From Clostridia bacterium (GTDB lineage Bacteria > Bacillota > Clostridia > Christensenellales > Borkfalkiaceae), in NCBI GenBank assembly GCA_900769545.1, contig CAAGGZ010000072.1:1-16724 (forward strand): a DNA stretch of 16,724 nt. The letters run 5' to 3'. The notes under the pieces were generated by a model, which ran no database searches, was not told the origin of the DNA, and was given only the letters and a program-made list of their open reading frames with translations. This document shows, one piece after another, positions 6,481 to 14,861 of this stretch. Position 1 is the first letter of the stretch. Each line of letters starts with the position of its first letter. The position numbers were made by a program, and so were the translations under genes.

Positions 6481-8430
6481 ATGAACGTATTTAAAAACAG
6501 TAAATGGATATGGGTGCGCGAGGAGACAGGTAACAATGCGCACGCAGAATTTTATGGTGAATTCCAATGGAAAGACGGGGATGGTATCTGCCGTCTTTCT
6601 TGTGATAGTGATTATACTTTATATATCAACGGCGAAGCAGTGGCGTGTAATCAGTATGGCGATTACGAGCATTTTAAAAGCTATGATACTATCGACATCG
6701 CGCGCTTTTTAAAGGTAGGGAACAACAGCTTTGCCGTACACGTATGGCATCATGGCACTCCCTGTTTCCGCTATGCGGGCGCGCAGGCTGGACTTATCTT
6801 TGAGGTGGTATCTAACGGACAGTATTTGCTTGTGAGCGATGAGCAAATGTTGAGTCGAAAGAGTCGCGCTTACGTCAGCGGTCTGACGCATATGATTACG
6901 CCGCAGCTTGGACACAGCTTTTGCTACGACGCAAATGTAGAGGACGAGTGGACGGTAGGGAAAGGGGAAGGCTTTTTCCCGTCGATTTCTGTGGAAAAAC
7001 ATTGCAATTTTGTCGAAAGACCGAATGAAAAACTGGTATTTACAGGAAAATCGGAAAGCGTAATTATAGAAAGCAATGCAGACAAAAAGCATTATATCGT
7101 CGATTTGCAACGGGAAAGCGTAGGCGTTCCTTGCCTTTCCTTGCTCTCCCATGCGGCGAATAACCATATCGTGGTTTCTTTTGGCGAACTTTTAGAAAAC
7201 GGACACGTAAAACGTTTTATCGGTATTCGAGATTTTAGTTTTGAATATATCGCTAAAGAAGGAAAAAACGATTTTACACATTACTGTTTGCGCTTGGGTT
7301 GCCGATATTTGGAACTGTATTGCGACGCTCCCATTGACCTTGAATATGCAGGGGTTATCTTACAAGAATATCCCATAGAGACAAGGCAGGTATGCGTTGA
7401 AAATGATTTTGACCGTCAAATGTACGATTTATCCGTGCGGTCGTTGAAGCTTTGTATGATGGAACATTACGTAGATTGTCCTTGGCGTGAGCAATCCCTT
7501 TATGCTTTCGATTCTCGTAATCAAATCTTGTTTGGGTATTATGCGTTTAAAGATGGTAATGCCCGTTATGTTCGCTCGAATTTGGAATTGTACGGCAAGT
7601 CGAAATTGATAAGCGGTATTTTCCCTATCTGTGCGCCGTGTAAAATGGAGCTTTGTATCCCTTCCTTTGCATTACACTATTTTGTGGGGTTAAAAGAGTA
7701 TACTCAATATTCGGGTGATAATACCTTGGCTTCAGAGCTGTATCCAACTCTTTGCCAAGTAATGGACTTCTTCCTTCAAAATCGAAAAGACGGTTTGGTG
7801 TATACTTGGGAAGACGCAAAATATTGGAACTTTTACGATTGGTCTCCCTATATGGACGGTATGGTTGACGGGGCGATTGGTACGAAAGAAACGTCTGTTC
7901 CCGACGTGATGATTAACATTTTGACCGTAATGGCTCTTGGCGCGTTTGAATATTTGTGCGAAAAAACAGGCAAGGAATATCCTTATCAAGGAGTAAAAGA
8001 AGACCTTTTTGAAAATACGCGCAAAGCGTTTTTTGTTAAAGAAGACGGCTTATTTACAATGAAAGTGGGCGAGCGTATTTATACGCAGTTTGCTAACAGT
8101 CTTGCGATTCTTAATGGGTTTACCACGCAGGAGGAAGCAGAGCGCATTTGTGAAAAATTGTGCACGGAAGAAATGTACGCGTCTGCGATGAGTATGAACG
8201 TATTTAAATACGACGCTTTATTGCAGACGGATGAAGCTCGTTATAAGGATTACGTGTTAAACGATATGCGAAAGGATTTCAAGGTGATGCTCGATCAGGG
8301 CGCGACTTCGACGTGGGAAACCATTGAAGGGGCAATCGCCTTTGGAAATGCAGGCAGTCTTTGCCATGGTTGGACGGCTTTACCTGTGTATTATTTTCAT
8401 CGTTTGGGAATTGCAAAATATCAAGAATAA
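6481..8430 (+). CDS. GH78-type alpha-L-rhamnosidase, probably cytoplasmic
   Basis: The 649-residue protein has no signal peptide. It starts with KWIWVREE and a beta-sandwich domain (LYINGEAVA, LKVGNNSFAVHVWH) typical of GH78 N-termini, then a second sandwich, then an alpha/alpha six-barrel. The catalytic motif DCPWRE (Asp332-Glu337), Asp344 seven residues later, and GATSTWE ending at Glu613 match in spacing the acidic set described for Bacillus sp. GL1 RhaB (Asp567, Glu572, Asp579, Glu841). The stretch between Glu337 and Asp344 reads QSLYAF in place of the usual RLGW-type sequence, so the family is clear but the subgroup is unusual. The expected reaction is hydrolysis of terminal alpha-L-rhamnose, here from imported oligosaccharides. 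It begins one base after the MBL gene; the purine-rich AGGGAGA is 16 bases upstream, a long spacing. Confidence 0.85.
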   Translation: MNVFKNSKWIWVREETGNNAHAEFYGEFQWKDGDGICRLSCDSDYTLYINGEAVACNQYGDYEHFKSYDTIDIARFLKVGNNSFAVHVWHHGTPCFRYAGAQAGLIFEVVSNGQYLLVSDEQMLSRKSRAYVSGLTHMITPQLGHSFCYDANVEDEWTVGKGEGFFPSISVEKHCNFVERPNEKLVFTGKSESVIIESNADKKHYIVDLQRESVGVPCLSLLSHAANNHIVVSFGELLENGHVKRFIGIRDFSFEYIAKEGKNDFTHYCLRLGCRYLELYCDAPIDLEYAGVILQEYPIETRQVCVENDFDRQMYDLSVRSLKLCMMEHYVDCPWREQSLYAFDSRNQILFGYYAFKDGNARYVRSNLELYGKSKLISGIFPICAPCKMELCIPSFALHYFVGLKEYTQYSGDNTLASELYPTLCQVMDFFLQNRKDGLVYTWEDAKYWNFYDWSPYMDGMVDGAIGTKETSVPDVMINILTVMALGAFEYLCEKTGKEYPYQGVKEDLFENTRKAFFVKEDGLFTMKVGERIYTQFANSLAILNGFTTQEEAERICEKLCTEEMYASAMSMNVFKYDALLQTDEARYKDYVLNDMRKDFKVMLDQGATSTWETIEGAIAFGNAGSLCHGWTALPVYYFHRLGIAKYQE

Positions 8431-8441
8431 CGGTATACATA

Positions 8442-9521
8442 ATGGAAAAGAAATATAATTTGTATGAATATTTAAAACCTATTTGGGATACGGACACCGT
8501 CTTCAATGAAACGTTTATGTTTCTTGGCGAAGAGGATGAAGCTCCCTTTTTATATCCGCCGACAGAAATTCTCAGCGTTTGTAATTATTTTTTAGAGAAG
8601 CAATACGTCGAAGGAAAGGACTACGTTATCAAAAATGGCAGATTGAAGCCGTTAAAGGACGGAGCCATTCCTTATTATGAAGTAGAAGAATATTACACGA
8701 CGGAGCGTGGGCATTACGGAATCCTCGTGGATATGGAGAAAATACCATACAAATTGGACGGAGTGCGTTATTTGGCATACGGCGAAGGAGATACGTTTAC
8801 CCGAAACCAAGTGGCAGTTACCTATCGCACAAACGCGAAATGGCAGGGGAAAATTCCACAAGGCAAAAGCGAGCGTTTAGGTGGTTTTTTAACCAAACTA
8901 AAGAATAAGCAGTCGGTTAAGCTAACCTTTTACGGGGATAGCATTATGACGGGCTGTAATGCAAGCGGTACGCCGATGGGCGGAAACGTTTCTCCTTATA
9001 TGGACGCATATCCCGATATGATTACGCAATATCTTTCCGAGCGTTTCGGCGTAGAAATCAATATGAAAAATGTTTCTCAAGGCGGTTGGAATACGGTGGA
9101 AGCTATTGCCGCTTATGACGAGCGAGTTTTACCGACCAATCCTGATTTGTTGGTGCTTGGCTTTGGTATGAACGATCTGCATACGCCGCTTGACGAGTAT
9201 AAGGCGATGACGGAGGATATGATTTTGCGGTTAAGGCGGCAAAATCCGCAGGCGGAAATTTTGTTGGTCGCAACAATGTGGCCGCACGTGGAAAGCACTT
9301 GGGTGCTCAATCAAATTCATACTTTGGATAAGCTATTAGAGTTGGAAGAAAAATATCCCTTTGTTGCGGTGGCAGATCTCACGACGGTACATAAGGATAT
9401 TATGTCGATGGGAAAGCGATATCGAGATATGACTGCAAATAATATCAATCATCCCAACGATTTTATGTGTAGAATATATGCACAAGTGCTTTTAAAAACG
9501 ATACTGGGCGATAAATTTTAG
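8442..9521 (+). CDS. SGNH/GDSL-family esterase, probably cytoplasmic
   Basis: The 359-residue protein has an N-terminal beta-rich domain (about 1-150) and an SGNH hydrolase domain. Block I is FYGDSIMTG with Ser167, block II is SQGGWN with Gly214 or Gly215, block III is GFGMND with Asn244, and block V is NINHPND with His337. The Asp normally three residues before the His in SGNH enzymes is Asn here, so a Ser-His dyad or a different acid is possible. No signal peptide is visible. By family, it would remove acetyl or other acyl groups from sugars. It sits between two rhamnosidase-type genes, which favours deacylation of oligosaccharides in the cytoplasm. The start at 8442 was chosen because it avoids overlap and precedes EKKYNLYEYLKPIW; the ribosome binding site is weak. 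An in-frame ATG at 8361 lies inside the rhamnosidase gene and has no ribosome binding site. Confidence 0.85.
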   Translation: MEKKYNLYEYLKPIWDTDTVFNETFMFLGEEDEAPFLYPPTEILSVCNYFLEKQYVEGKDYVIKNGRLKPLKDGAIPYYEVEEYYTTERGHYGILVDMEKIPYKLDGVRYLAYGEGDTFTRNQVAVTYRTNAKWQGKIPQGKSERLGGFLTKLKNKQSVKLTFYGDSIMTGCNASGTPMGGNVSPYMDAYPDMITQYLSERFGVEINMKNVSQGGWNTVEAIAAYDERVLPTNPDLLVLGFGMNDLHTPLDEYKAMTEDMILRLRRQNPQAEILLVATMWPHVESTWVLNQIHTLDKLLELEEKYPFVAVADLTTVHKDIMSMGKRYRDMTANNINHPNDFMCRIYAQVLLKTILGDKF

Positions 9522-9533
9522 CGGTTAGGAAAT

Positions 9534-12374
9534 ATGAAAAATACCTGTATAGAAAAATTGAAGATAGCGTTCAAAAGTGATTTGAACGAATACCGTTCAA
9601 TTCCGTTTTGGAGTTGGAATAACGAACTGGACGAGGCAGCTTTGGTGGCTCAAATCGATGAAATGAAAAAAGTCGGTATGGGTGGCTTTATTATACACGC
9701 GCGTACCGGTTTAATCACGGAATATTTAGGCGAAAAGTGGTTTTCGTGCGTAGAAGCGTGCTTGAAACGCGCGCGCGAGTTGGGTATGAACGCATGGATT
9801 TATGATGAAAACGGCTGGCCTAGCGGTTTTGTGGGCGGAAAATTACTCGAAACGGAAAAATTCCGCGCAAGATTTTTAGAATATGCAATTACGACGTATT
9901 TTGACGAAACGGCGTTTTGCGTATATAAAAAGACAACGTCGGGTTATCAACGGCTTGAAAGTTCGGAAGCGGGGGTAAAAGAGTATCACTGCGTTTATTT
10001 GCGTGTAAGCCCTTCCAATACCGATATTCTCAATCCGGAAGTGGTAGAGGCGTTCATAAAAGAAACGCACGAGCAGTATTATCAGCGCTTTAAAGAAAGC
10101 TTTGGACGGGAACTAGTAGGTTTTTTCACGGACGAGCCGCAGTATTATAGATGGGCAACCCCTTATCCTGTAAAGGTTTCTGAGAAGTTTAAGGAAAAAT
10201 ATAACGAGGACGTGCGCGACGGGCTCATCTATTTGTTTATGCACGATGAAGTAGGTTATGGATTCCGTACTCGTTATTTTACAACGCTGAACGAAATGTA
10301 TGTGAATACGTTTTATAAACGCCTGTACGATTGGTGTGACGAACACGGGTGTATGTTGACGGGACATTCGGTAGAAGAACCGCATTTGTATACGCAAATG
10401 TGGGGCGGCGCGGCGGTTATGCCCACGTATGAATATGAGCATATCCCCGGTATAGATAGCCTTGGGTTCCAAGGCGAACCCGTGCTTTCTTCCAGACAAA
10501 TCGGCAGTGTGGCTGCGCAACTGGATAAGAAATTCATTCTTACGGAAACGTTTGCTTGCGGCGGATACGATATTACGCCTGTCGAGCTCCGCCATGTAGG
10601 CGAAATGCAATATTTTAACGGCGTTAATTTAATGTGCCAACATTTGTTGCCGTTCTCCATTGCAGGGCAAGGAAAGTATGACCATCCGCCTGTTTTTTAT
10701 AAACAGAACAACTGGTGGGAAGAATTTAAGGAATTTAACGAATACTTTACAAGATTGGGCTATATTGTTGCGAATACCAAGGACGTTGCCGACGTGTTGG
10801 TTATTCACCCGATGCGTTCCGTATATTTGAATTATATTCGCGATGAAGATTTGGATAGCGTAAAAGATTTAGAAGAAGCCTTTGAGGAGTTGTTAGCGCT
10901 TCTTAACACCAAAGGCGTCACCTATCATTTAGCAGATGAAACTTTATTGAAAAAGTACGGTAAGCTTGAAAACGGCAAGCTTGTACTTGGGAATTGCGTT
11001 TACGAGAAAGTGCTTATTCCCAAAATGCCTTCGATTGCGTCTTCCACCTTGCAGTTCTTGCAAAACTATGCAGGCGCATTGTGCTCCTTGGGGGAAATTT
11101 CTTACGTAGATGGACAAAAAGAACCCGTGAAGCTTTCGACAAATTGCACTTTTGATGAATTGTTGGCCGATACAAAAGTTGCGTTTCATTGCGTACATGG
11201 TATGGGCGCAATCACAATTCGCCGTGGCGATTTAGGCGAATTTGTATTCGTGAAAAATCATTCCATTCACGATTGTTTATCTGTTTCTATGCCCAATGCG
11301 GAAAATTATGAAGTGTTGGATTTGGAAATGATAGAAACACGCGCGCTCCCGTCCGAGTTTACTTTAAAAAAGGGCGAAGGGCTTGTACTTATAAAACGTG
11401 AAAAAGAGGAACGAAAGAAACCCTTCTTCTGCGCCAATTCCTTCAAAGAAGAAATTTTAAGCAATTTTGCCGTTACGCAAATGAGTGAAAATTATTTTGT
11501 GTTAGACAAAGCGTATTTAAGTTTTGACGGTGAAAATTATACGGAAGAATTGCCATTGGCGCAAATTTTTGAGAGCCTTTTGTATAAGAGTCATCATGGG
11601 AAAATTTATATAAAACAAAAATTTTCCGTACAACAAAAGATGCCTTTGACCTTAATGGTGGAAAAAAACCGCTTCTTGGAAGCAACGCTCAATGGGCACG
11701 CTTTACAGTTCAGAAAATCCAATTTTGACATCTATTTCTTGGAAACGGATATTGGAGAGTTTTTGAAAGAAGGTGAAAATGAGTATATTTATTCCGTTGA
11801 ATATTATCAGCGTGATTTGGTGCGATTTGCATTGTTCGATCCTTTGGCAACCGAAGCGGTACGAAATTGTTTGTATTACGATACCTATCTTGAAAATGCC
11901 TATATTAAGGGCGCGTTTACGGTGGAAAACGAAACGTTATGCGTGCAAAAGTCATATCCTCAAATTTCTACCAACTGGTACAAAGAAGGCTATCCTTTCT
12001 TCTACGGCGCGGTTACGTTGAATGGGAAATATACGTATGACGGCGTTGGGGAGCGTGAGATTGCGTTGAACGGCAGATTTTCTGTTGCGAACGTATTTGT
12101 GAACGGTCAGCAGGTGAATTTGGTTTTAGATACAAAAAAAGATATTACGTCGCTTTTAATAAAGGGAGAAAACAATATTCAGATTACGTTGAAATCCAGT
12201 TTGCGTAATTTGTTGGGGCCTCATCACAACAAATTCTACAAGGAACAGCAATCAATAGGACCGGTTTCCTTCACTTTATATAAAACCTGGAAAGACGGCG
12301 TTTCGGCTGCGTATGAGAAAACGTACAGTTTGGTTCCGTTTGGGTTGGATAGCATTCAGATAATTAAAAAATAA
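9534..12374 (+). CDS. GH106-type glycoside hydrolase (alpha-L-rhamnosidase family), probably cytoplasmic
   Basis: The 946-residue protein opens with the GH106-type signature RSIPFWSWNNELDE, then QIDEMKKVGMGGFIIHAR, then YDENGWPSGFVGGK, all in a TIM-barrel N-terminal half. Candidate catalytic acids are Glu201 (GFFTDEP) and Glu338 (LTETFACGG). They are 137 residues apart, close to the 132 between the two catalytic Glu of BT0986, a GH106 alpha-L-rhamnosidase; this assignment is by motif and spacing only. The C-terminal third has beta-sandwich domains, ending with a sugar-binding type domain (LNGRFSVANVFVNGQQV, LLGPHH). No signal peptide. The family is known from rhamnogalacturonan and other rhamnose-containing glycans, but many homologues are untested, so L-rhamnose specificity is likely rather than shown. 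AGGA precedes the ATG by a few bases. Confidence 0.8.
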   Translation: MKNTCIEKLKIAFKSDLNEYRSIPFWSWNNELDEAALVAQIDEMKKVGMGGFIIHARTGLITEYLGEKWFSCVEACLKRARELGMNAWIYDENGWPSGFVGGKLLETEKFRARFLEYAITTYFDETAFCVYKKTTSGYQRLESSEAGVKEYHCVYLRVSPSNTDILNPEVVEAFIKETHEQYYQRFKESFGRELVGFFTDEPQYYRWATPYPVKVSEKFKEKYNEDVRDGLIYLFMHDEVGYGFRTRYFTTLNEMYVNTFYKRLYDWCDEHGCMLTGHSVEEPHLYTQMWGGAAVMPTYEYEHIPGIDSLGFQGEPVLSSRQIGSVAAQLDKKFILTETFACGGYDITPVELRHVGEMQYFNGVNLMCQHLLPFSIAGQGKYDHPPVFYKQNNWWEEFKEFNEYFTRLGYIVANTKDVADVLVIHPMRSVYLNYIRDEDLDSVKDLEEAFEELLALLNTKGVTYHLADETLLKKYGKLENGKLVLGNCVYEKVLIPKMPSIASSTLQFLQNYAGALCSLGEISYVDGQKEPVKLSTNCTFDELLADTKVAFHCVHGMGAITIRRGDLGEFVFVKNHSIHDCLSVSMPNAENYEVLDLEMIETRALPSEFTLKKGEGLVLIKREKEERKKPFFCANSFKEEILSNFAVTQMSENYFVLDKAYLSFDGENYTEELPLAQIFESLLYKSHHGKIYIKQKFSVQQKMPLTLMVEKNRFLEATLNGHALQFRKSNFDIYFLETDIGEFLKEGENEYIYSVEYYQRDLVRFALFDPLATEAVRNCLYYDTYLENAYIKGAFTVENETLCVQKSYPQISTNWYKEGYPFFYGAVTLNGKYTYDGVGEREIALNGRFSVANVFVNGQQVNLVLDTKKDITSLLIKGENNIQITLKSSLRNLLGPHHNKFYKEQQSIGPVSFTLYKTWKDGVSAAYEKTYSLVPFGLDSIQIIKK

Positions 12375-12388
12375 GGAGTAAATAAATT

Positions 12389-12967
12389 ATGAAAACAGTA
12401 AAAGATAAATATTTAGTAGTCGGCGCAGATTTCGCAGGATTCCCTTTGAAAGAAGTGGTGGTAGAGCACCTCACGAAAAAGGGTTGGAAAATCCTTGACT
12501 TAGGCGTTAAGAAGGACAGCGACCCGAACGACACCGATTTGATGTTCCATAGAGTAGGCTTACGTGTTGGCGCGGAAATTTCCGAAGGTAACTATGAAAG
12601 AGCGCTTCTTTTCTGCGGCACGGGTATGGGGATTCATATTGCGGCAAGCAAATGCCCTCACGTACACGCAGGCGTCGTGGAAAGCCTTCCCGCGGCAACG
12701 AGAGCCATCACGGGGAATGGAGTAAACGTACTCGCTATGGGCGCGTTCTACGTAGCGCCGCAAACGGCTTGCGATATTGCGGACGCATACCTTGGCAACG
12801 AGCTTGGTTCTGGCTGGGAATGGTGGCATAATTTCTATGAATTTCATAAGCTCGCGATTGACGAGTTGGAAGCGTTTGATTATGAAGAATATAAAAAGAA
12901 CGGATTTAAGGTTAATAAGCTCGGTGATTACGATTTGACCTTGGATTTTGATAAGAAACCCGAATAA
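12389..12967 (+). CDS. Divergent RpiB/LacA/LacB-family sugar-phosphate isomerase
   Basis: The 192-residue protein is longer than typical RpiB (about 150). The family fold is clear: VVGADFAGFPLKE near the N-terminus, LLFCGTGMGIHIAASK with the catalytic Cys76, and GNGVNVLAMGA near 109-119. Two expected histidines are changed. The GADHAG motif reads GADFAG (Phe15), and the position matching the ring-opening His of E. coli RpiB (in its HNDANVL segment) is Gly109. The C-terminal extension (GWEWWHNFYEF and after) is not part of RpiB. Known relatives act on ribose, allose, galactose and tetrose phosphates; loss of the ring-opening His would fit a substrate that is already open-chain. The true substrate is unknown. 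AAGGAG at 12373-12378 overlaps the GH106 stop and supports the start. Probably cytoplasmic. Confidence 0.8.
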   Translation: MKTVKDKYLVVGADFAGFPLKEVVVEHLTKKGWKILDLGVKKDSDPNDTDLMFHRVGLRVGAEISEGNYERALLFCGTGMGIHIAASKCPHVHAGVVESLPAATRAITGNGVNVLAMGAFYVAPQTACDIADAYLGNELGSGWEWWHNFYEFHKLAIDELEAFDYEEYKKNGFKVNKLGDYDLTLDFDKKPE

Positions 12968-13012
12968 TTAAATAAGTAAAAAAACGATTTTTGTAAATCG
13001 ACAGGGAACAGT

Positions 13013-14839
13013 ATGAAAATCAAAACGGATTTTTTACAGATAGAAAACGCCGTAGCGGAAATAAAGCGGTACTACGGCGAACAGGTGTTTAAAGGTATCG
13101 ACGCGTTGGAAATAACGCGCGCAGATAAGACTTTTCTTACCTATCAAAACGGCGTAGCAAAGTTGGAGGCGCGCTCGTTATCAGAGGCATATTGCGCTTT
13201 GGGCAGATTGCTCTCAGAAGTGAAATCAGGGGGGCATGTATGCGTTGAAGTCAATACAAAGATGGAAAAGATGGGTGTAATGCTCGACTGTGCGCGCAAT
13301 GCTGTTGCAGAGGTTGAGGGCTTGAAAAAGTTGATTATTTCTCTCGCTTTGATGGGTTATACCTATTTGGAATTGTACGTAGAAGATTGCTTTGAAGTGA
13401 TTGACGAGCCTTACTTTGGATATATGCGCGGCAGATTTACGCAGGCGGAATTAAAGGAGCTCAATGCGTACGGTAAAGCGTTTGGTATTCAACTTATACC
13501 CTGTATTCAAACGTTGGCGCATCTTGCTCGAATTTTTCAGCATTGGGTGGTGTATACGGGTGAGATTCAAGACAAAGGCGACGTGTTACTTGTTGGCGAA
13601 GAACGCACCTACACCCTTATTGAAAATATGGTAAAAACTTGTCGGGAGTGCTTCGACGCCGACACTATCAATATCGGTATGGACGAAGCATTTGAGCTTG
13701 GGAAAGGGAAGTATTTCCAAAAGCACGGTTATGTACCCACAAGGGAAATTATGAGGCAACATCTGACGCGCGTATCGGAGATTTGCAAAAAATACAATTT
13801 TAAGCCTTCGCTCTGGGCGGATATGTTCTACGAGGATTTGGAAAAGGGTGAAACGAAAGGAATCCCCGAAAACCTTACGCTTATTTTCTGGGAATATTGG
13901 TGCGAAGATAAAGCGTATTATCAAAAGAAGTTTGCGGATTTAAAGAAGAGCGGTTTACCCTATTCCTTTGCCGGCGGAGCGCATAAGTTCTATGGATTTT
14001 CTCCTTTAAATGCGTATTCAGTTAGAATGTTGGATATGCAGTACGCTGAGGCGCAACAAGGGGGAGTAAATGATTTTATGCTTACGCTTTGGGGCGATGA
14101 CGGCGCAGAATGTTCGTATTATGCCGTATTGCCCACGCTTGCGTATTTGGCGGAGAAAAATCTCGAAAATGCAAGCGGATTTGCCGATGGGCTGTTAAAA
14201 AAGCTGACCAATTATTCGTATGAAGAATGGTTGGCGTTGGATTTACCGAATATACTCTACGATGGGGAAAAAGCGTTGCTGTGCAATCCCGCGAAGTATT
14301 TGTTCTACGTTGATCCGTTGTTGGGGATTGAAGAATTGTCCTTTGCTCCCGATTACGGCGTGAGATATAAAGCGATTACGAAACGATTGAAAGCGGTAGC
14401 CAGCCGTCACTCGCAATTCTCCTATTTATTTAAGACTGCCTACCGTTTAAGCGAATATTTAGAAATTAAGAGTACGTTGACGGTGGATATTGATAACGCA
14501 TATAAAAGAGGTGATATAAAAGCATTGGAAGAACTTGCAAACGTAACGATTCCTTCTGCGGAAAAGCGTTTGCGCGCATTTATTTCAAGCTTTACAAAGC
14601 AGTGGCATACAGATAATAAGCCGTTTGGTTTTGAGGTTGAGGAATATCGTTTGTATGGAGCTTTGGCTCGATTGAGCTCCGTGCGTAAAAAAATAAAGGG
14701 ATATTTAGGAGGAAAACTTGATAAAATTGCGGAGTTGGAGGAAGTGAAACTTTCAAAACCTGTTGCCGCAACGGATGAAGCAAACGGTTGTAAATTATAC
14801 AACGGCGTGTCGGTAACGATTACGTATGCGACGATATAA
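13013..14839 (+). CDS. GH20-type beta-N-acetylhexosaminidase, probably cytoplasmic
   Basis: The 608-residue protein has a small N-terminal domain (about 1-83), then a TIM barrel that begins with KMGVMLDCARNAV. The catalytic pair is in INIGMDEAF (Asp224, Glu225), the DE pair that GH20 enzymes use for substrate-assisted catalysis through the N-acetyl group. Supporting segments are IPCIQTLAHLARIFQ, SLWADMF (Trp268) and TLWGDDGAE (Trp360, Glu366). A helical C-terminal region follows. There is no signal peptide. The likely reaction is removal of terminal GlcNAc or GalNAc from imported glycans. AGGGA at 13003-13007 is 5 bases before the ATG. It is the last non-exported enzyme in the run, and its presence argues for an N-acetylhexosamine-containing target. 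Confidence 0.85.
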   Translation: MKIKTDFLQIENAVAEIKRYYGEQVFKGIDALEITRADKTFLTYQNGVAKLEARSLSEAYCALGRLLSEVKSGGHVCVEVNTKMEKMGVMLDCARNAVAEVEGLKKLIISLALMGYTYLELYVEDCFEVIDEPYFGYMRGRFTQAELKELNAYGKAFGIQLIPCIQTLAHLARIFQHWVVYTGEIQDKGDVLLVGEERTYTLIENMVKTCRECFDADTINIGMDEAFELGKGKYFQKHGYVPTREIMRQHLTRVSEICKKYNFKPSLWADMFYEDLEKGETKGIPENLTLIFWEYWCEDKAYYQKKFADLKKSGLPYSFAGGAHKFYGFSPLNAYSVRMLDMQYAEAQQGGVNDFMLTLWGDDGAECSYYAVLPTLAYLAEKNLENASGFADGLLKKLTNYSYEEWLALDLPNILYDGEKALLCNPAKYLFYVDPLLGIEELSFAPDYGVRYKAITKRLKAVASRHSQFSYLFKTAYRLSEYLEIKSTLTVDIDNAYKRGDIKALEELANVTIPSAEKRLRAFISSFTKQWHTDNKPFGFEVEEYRLYGALARLSSVRKKIKGYLGGKLDKIAELEEVKLSKPVAATDEANGCKLYNGVSVTITYATI

Positions 14840-14849
14840 GGTAAAAACT

Positions 14850-14855
14850 AAGGAG
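14850..14855 (+). promoter_or_regulatory. Ribosome binding site that sets the start at 14862
   Basis: AAGGAG lies 6 bases before the ATG at 14862. An in-frame ATG at 14826 sits inside the GH20 gene and would add 12 residues before the lipoprotein signal, so 14862 is the better start. Confidence 0.85.
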
Positions 14856-14861
14856 ATAAAG

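Noticed and set aside
8361..8441. Upstream ATG giving a longer SGNH esterase
   Set aside because: It is inside the rhamnosidase gene with no ribosome binding site, and the extra residues do not look like a domain or signal peptide.
12985..13000. Small hairpin CGATTT/AAATCG before the GH20 gene as a terminator
   Set aside because: Only six AT-rich pairs, no T-run after it, and it sits close to the ribosome binding site of the next gene in the same run.
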